A stretch of DNA of 64,000 nucleotides from positions 1 to 64,000 of the forward strand of contig JAEVYT010000014.1 in the NCBI GenBank assembly GCA_023392615.1, written 5' to 3'. The position numbers and the translations under genes were made by a program. The DNA comes from Bacillota bacterium. GTDB lineage: Bacteria; Bacillota; Clostridia; Lachnospirales; Lachnospiraceae. The notes under the pieces were generated by a model. It made no database searches and had not been told where the DNA came from. It saw only the letters and a program-made list of their open reading frames with translations. Shown here one piece after another: positions 61,938-64,000 of this stretch (positions are counted from its first letter, which is position 1; each line of letters opens with the position of its first letter).

Positions 61938-63998
61938 TCATTCTTCATTATTTTTTAACTGCAGCTCCATCAATGCTACATTATTTCGAAACTTTCTGGC
62001 CATCTCTCTAGTTATTCTATTCTGTTCAAACATTGACTGAATACAATCTCTCTCGATTTGGAAGCAAATACTGATTAAATCAATCATTCCGTAAGTATTT
62101 TCATCCCTTAATTCATTACCACTATTTAAAGATTCACTATTATACGAAGTTATTTCTTTTTGCGATAGGATATGATTTCTCGGTAAAATCATTCGTTCTT
62201 TCAGAAGTATTTTCATCTGTTCCTGTTCTGCAATCCTACGATCAATTATTATGGAACCATCTCTACTCTTCCAATCATATAATTGTTGTAATACATATTC
62301 ATTGTTCTTTCTTTTCAGTTCCATAAATTGATGTCTTTCTTTCTCAAACATATCTCTTTGCTCTTGATTCTGGTTCCTTTGTTTTGCAAAAAGAACTATA
62401 TGTTTTATTAAGCCTTTATTCACTCTTCTGTTTCTACCTCGATTATTCATCTGTTTTAATCTTGCTATATAACGCTCCGCTGCTTCTTTTGAGATTTCTC
62501 TCTGATCTACAAGCTTTCGCGTACTCTCTTCTTCCCATTGAAGCACCAGTTGTTTCAAGCTATTCTCTTCATCCTCCAAATGTTTTTGATTTATTCCATG
62601 ATTCCTCAACTGTTCAGCGCGCAACAAATAATTCATCCTTATATTACTTAAATCATACCGGTTCTCATCTGTAATGACACTTTCCAATTGCTTTAAAACC
62701 AATTCCATGATTTCAAGATATGCTTTATTTTCGTTTTCATCCGTATCCGTTACATCCTCCCTCCTAATTAACAAAGGCAATAAAAAATTAGCTGATAGCA
62801 TGGAGAGAAGAATTACACCGCTTGCCAAAAAAATGATAAGATCTCTTTGTATAAAGGAACTCCCATCCGCAAGGACGAACGGAAGGGAAAGACAGGTAGC
62901 CAAAGTAACACTTCCTCTAACTCCCGCTAAACTAATAATTAAACTCTCCGATAACTTTTGACGACGATTTGTTGAAAACACCTTTTTATTTCGATCCAGA
63001 ATTAAGTACGTCCACAAAAATCTAATAAAAATCATTCCGACTGTAATCACAAAGATATACGCGATAAGCATGTAGATATTAACTGAGCCCTCAAACCAAA
63101 TTGTCTTAATGATAAGAGGAAATTGCATACCAAGAATTAAAAACACCAATCCATTAAGAATAAAGGCAATGGTAGACCATATGCTTTTTGAAGATATTTT
63201 CAATGTAGCTATCTCAGGATCAATCCTTCTGCTCTCAATAGAATGAATTACTCCCGATATAACAACTGCCAGTATACCACTTACTCCCACTTCTTCTGCA
63301 ATCATATAAATCAAAAATGGAGTCAGTATTTCTATCAAAAGATGGAACGTTACGCCTTCCATACCAAAATCACGTACCCATTTTACAATCAGATATTTTG
63401 CGCCAGTTAATATCGCACCTAGCACTATGCCACCTATTGCCATATATAAAAAGTCCATACCTGCTTGAAAAACCGAAAAACTCCCTGTAAGCATTGCTAT
63501 AATGGCAAACTGAAAACTTACAATACCCGAAGCATCATTGATCAATGCTTCCCCTCCAAGTAAACCAGTAATTGTATTTGGAATTTTAATTCGCTTACCG
63601 ATGGAACCCACCGCCACAGCATCGGTGGGAGCCAACGCCGCAGCGAGCGCAAAGGATGCAGCCAAAGGGATTGCAGGGATTACGCGATGAATCAAATAGC
63701 CCAAAATAACAACTGAAAATACAACAAGGCCAAGACCCAAGAGAATAATCGGCTTTTTTAAATGCCATAGCGTCTTCTTATCACATTGCATACTATCATA
63801 GAATAGCAATGGGGCCAGGAACAAGATCAAGAAAAGCTGAGGTTCCATGCTAAAATGATACATCCATGGAATTAGGGAAAGAATAACTCCAAGGAAAATC
63901 TGAACAATTGGGACAGAGAATGCGGGCAATACCCGATTAATTATATTAGATAACAGGATTGCTCCCAACATAAATAGTACTCCATAAAAAATTGCCAT
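61938..63998 (-). CDS. CPA1-family Na+/H+ antiporter, NhaP/NhaK-like
   Basis: A 686-residue antiporter. About twelve membrane helices fill residues 1-410, with the ion-binding region ALAPTDAVAVGSIGKR and GGEALINDASGIVSF, and later LAGVRGSVTLATCLSLPF. The remaining 275 residues are a charged cytoplasmic tail, as in Bacillus NhaK/YjcE. It should expel Na+ (or K+) in exchange for protons. The ATG at 63998 gives a normal N terminus but only two bases precede it, so a further upstream start cannot be excluded. Confidence 0.9.
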   Translation of the reverse strand: MAIFYGVLFMLGAILLSNIINRVLPAFSVPIVQIFLGVILSLIPWMYHFSMEPQLFLILFLAPLLFYDSMQCDKKTLWHLKKPIILLGLGLVVFSVVILGYLIHRVIPAIPLAASFALAAALAPTDAVAVGSIGKRIKIPNTITGLLGGEALINDASGIVSFQFAIIAMLTGSFSVFQAGMDFLYMAIGGIVLGAILTGAKYLIVKWVRDFGMEGVTFHLLIEILTPFLIYMIAEEVGVSGILAVVISGVIHSIESRRIDPEIATLKISSKSIWSTIAFILNGLVFLILGMQFPLIIKTIWFEGSVNIYMLIAYIFVITVGMIFIRFLWTYLILDRNKKVFSTNRRQKLSESLIISLAGVRGSVTLATCLSLPFVLADGSSFIQRDLIIFLASGVILLSMLSANFLLPLLIRREDVTDTDENENKAYLEIMELVLKQLESVITDENRYDLSNIRMNYLLRAEQLRNHGINQKHLEDEENSLKQLVLQWEEESTRKLVDQREISKEAAERYIARLKQMNNRGRNRRVNKGLIKHIVLFAKQRNQNQEQRDMFEKERHQFMELKRKNNEYVLQQLYDWKSRDGSIIIDRRIAEQEQMKILLKERMILPRNHILSQKEITSYNSESLNSGNELRDENTYGMIDLISICFQIERDCIQSMFEQNRITREMARKFRNNVALMELQLKNNEE

Positions 63999-64000
63999 CT

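Overview
The window is low-GC DNA with strong AGGAGG-type ribosome sites, PRD/PTS regulation, BY-kinase polysaccharide control and no outer-membrane genes. It looks like a chromosomal segment of an anaerobic Clostridia species, probably Lachnospiraceae (inference from gene content only). Almost every gene lies on the minus strand, so operons read from high to low coordinates; the one clear plus-strand gene is a small membrane protein at 11693-12013. I saw no rRNA, tRNA, CRISPR array, transposase or phage gene.

Region 1 (1-8743) is a complete mannitol-type phosphotransferase locus: mtlA (IICB), mtlR (PRD activator), mtlF (IIA), a 1-phosphofructokinase, a SorE-like zinc dehydrogenase, ptsH (HPr) and ptsI (Enzyme I). 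No classical mannitol-1-phosphate dehydrogenase is present; the dehydrogenase plus 1-phosphofructokinase suggest a route through fructose-1-phosphate. A large imperfect palindrome lies beyond ptsI. Region 2 (8773-12114) has a glutaredoxin-like protein behind an ArsR-SRPBCC regulator with an apparently leaderless promoter, a membrane diguanylate cyclase, and the small plus-strand gene.

Region 3 (12148-40367) is a roughly 28-kb one-direction surface polysaccharide operon: BY-kinase/Wzz fusion, PHP phosphatase, NeuD-type acyltransferase, UDP-FucNAc enzymes (capE, capF, capG), seven GT4-type glycosyltransferase proteins (one a double-domain fusion, one apparently starting at ATT), a Wzy/WaaL-like polymerase or ligase, a pyruvyltransferase with its F420-beta-like partner, a GT42-like transferase, a Wzm/Wzt ABC exporter, and a nonulosonic-acid-like set (NeuB synthase, SpsF-DegT fusion, RmlD-like SDR, aldo/keto reductase, GNAT). 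No Wzx flippase or initiating sugar-phosphate transferase is in the window.

Region 4 (40577-44941) is a four-gene glycerophospholipid-turnover operon. Region 5 (45212-47360) pairs a duplicated DUF1538 membrane protein with a tandem PII protein. Region 6 (47742-54176) holds ferritin, a Bcp peroxiredoxin, a MASE3-GGDEF protein, an unreported 42-residue Cys-containing peptide gene with its own promoter and palindrome, an Nramp metal transporter with a promoter-embedded operator, a YczE/YitT membrane protein, a QueG-like iron-sulfur protein and a carboxymuconolactone-decarboxylase-like protein.

Region 7 (54313-57609) is the most interesting: an RsbQ-like alpha/beta hydrolase, a PAS-PAS-PAS-GGDEF protein whose first PAS resembles that of RsbP, and an ECF sigma factor with a Cys-containing C-terminal extension, tightly spaced in one operon. 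Region 8 (57850-63998) is a response regulator, ABC transporter and histidine kinase set of the peptide-antibiotic type, and a CPA1 Na+/H+ antiporter at the window edge.
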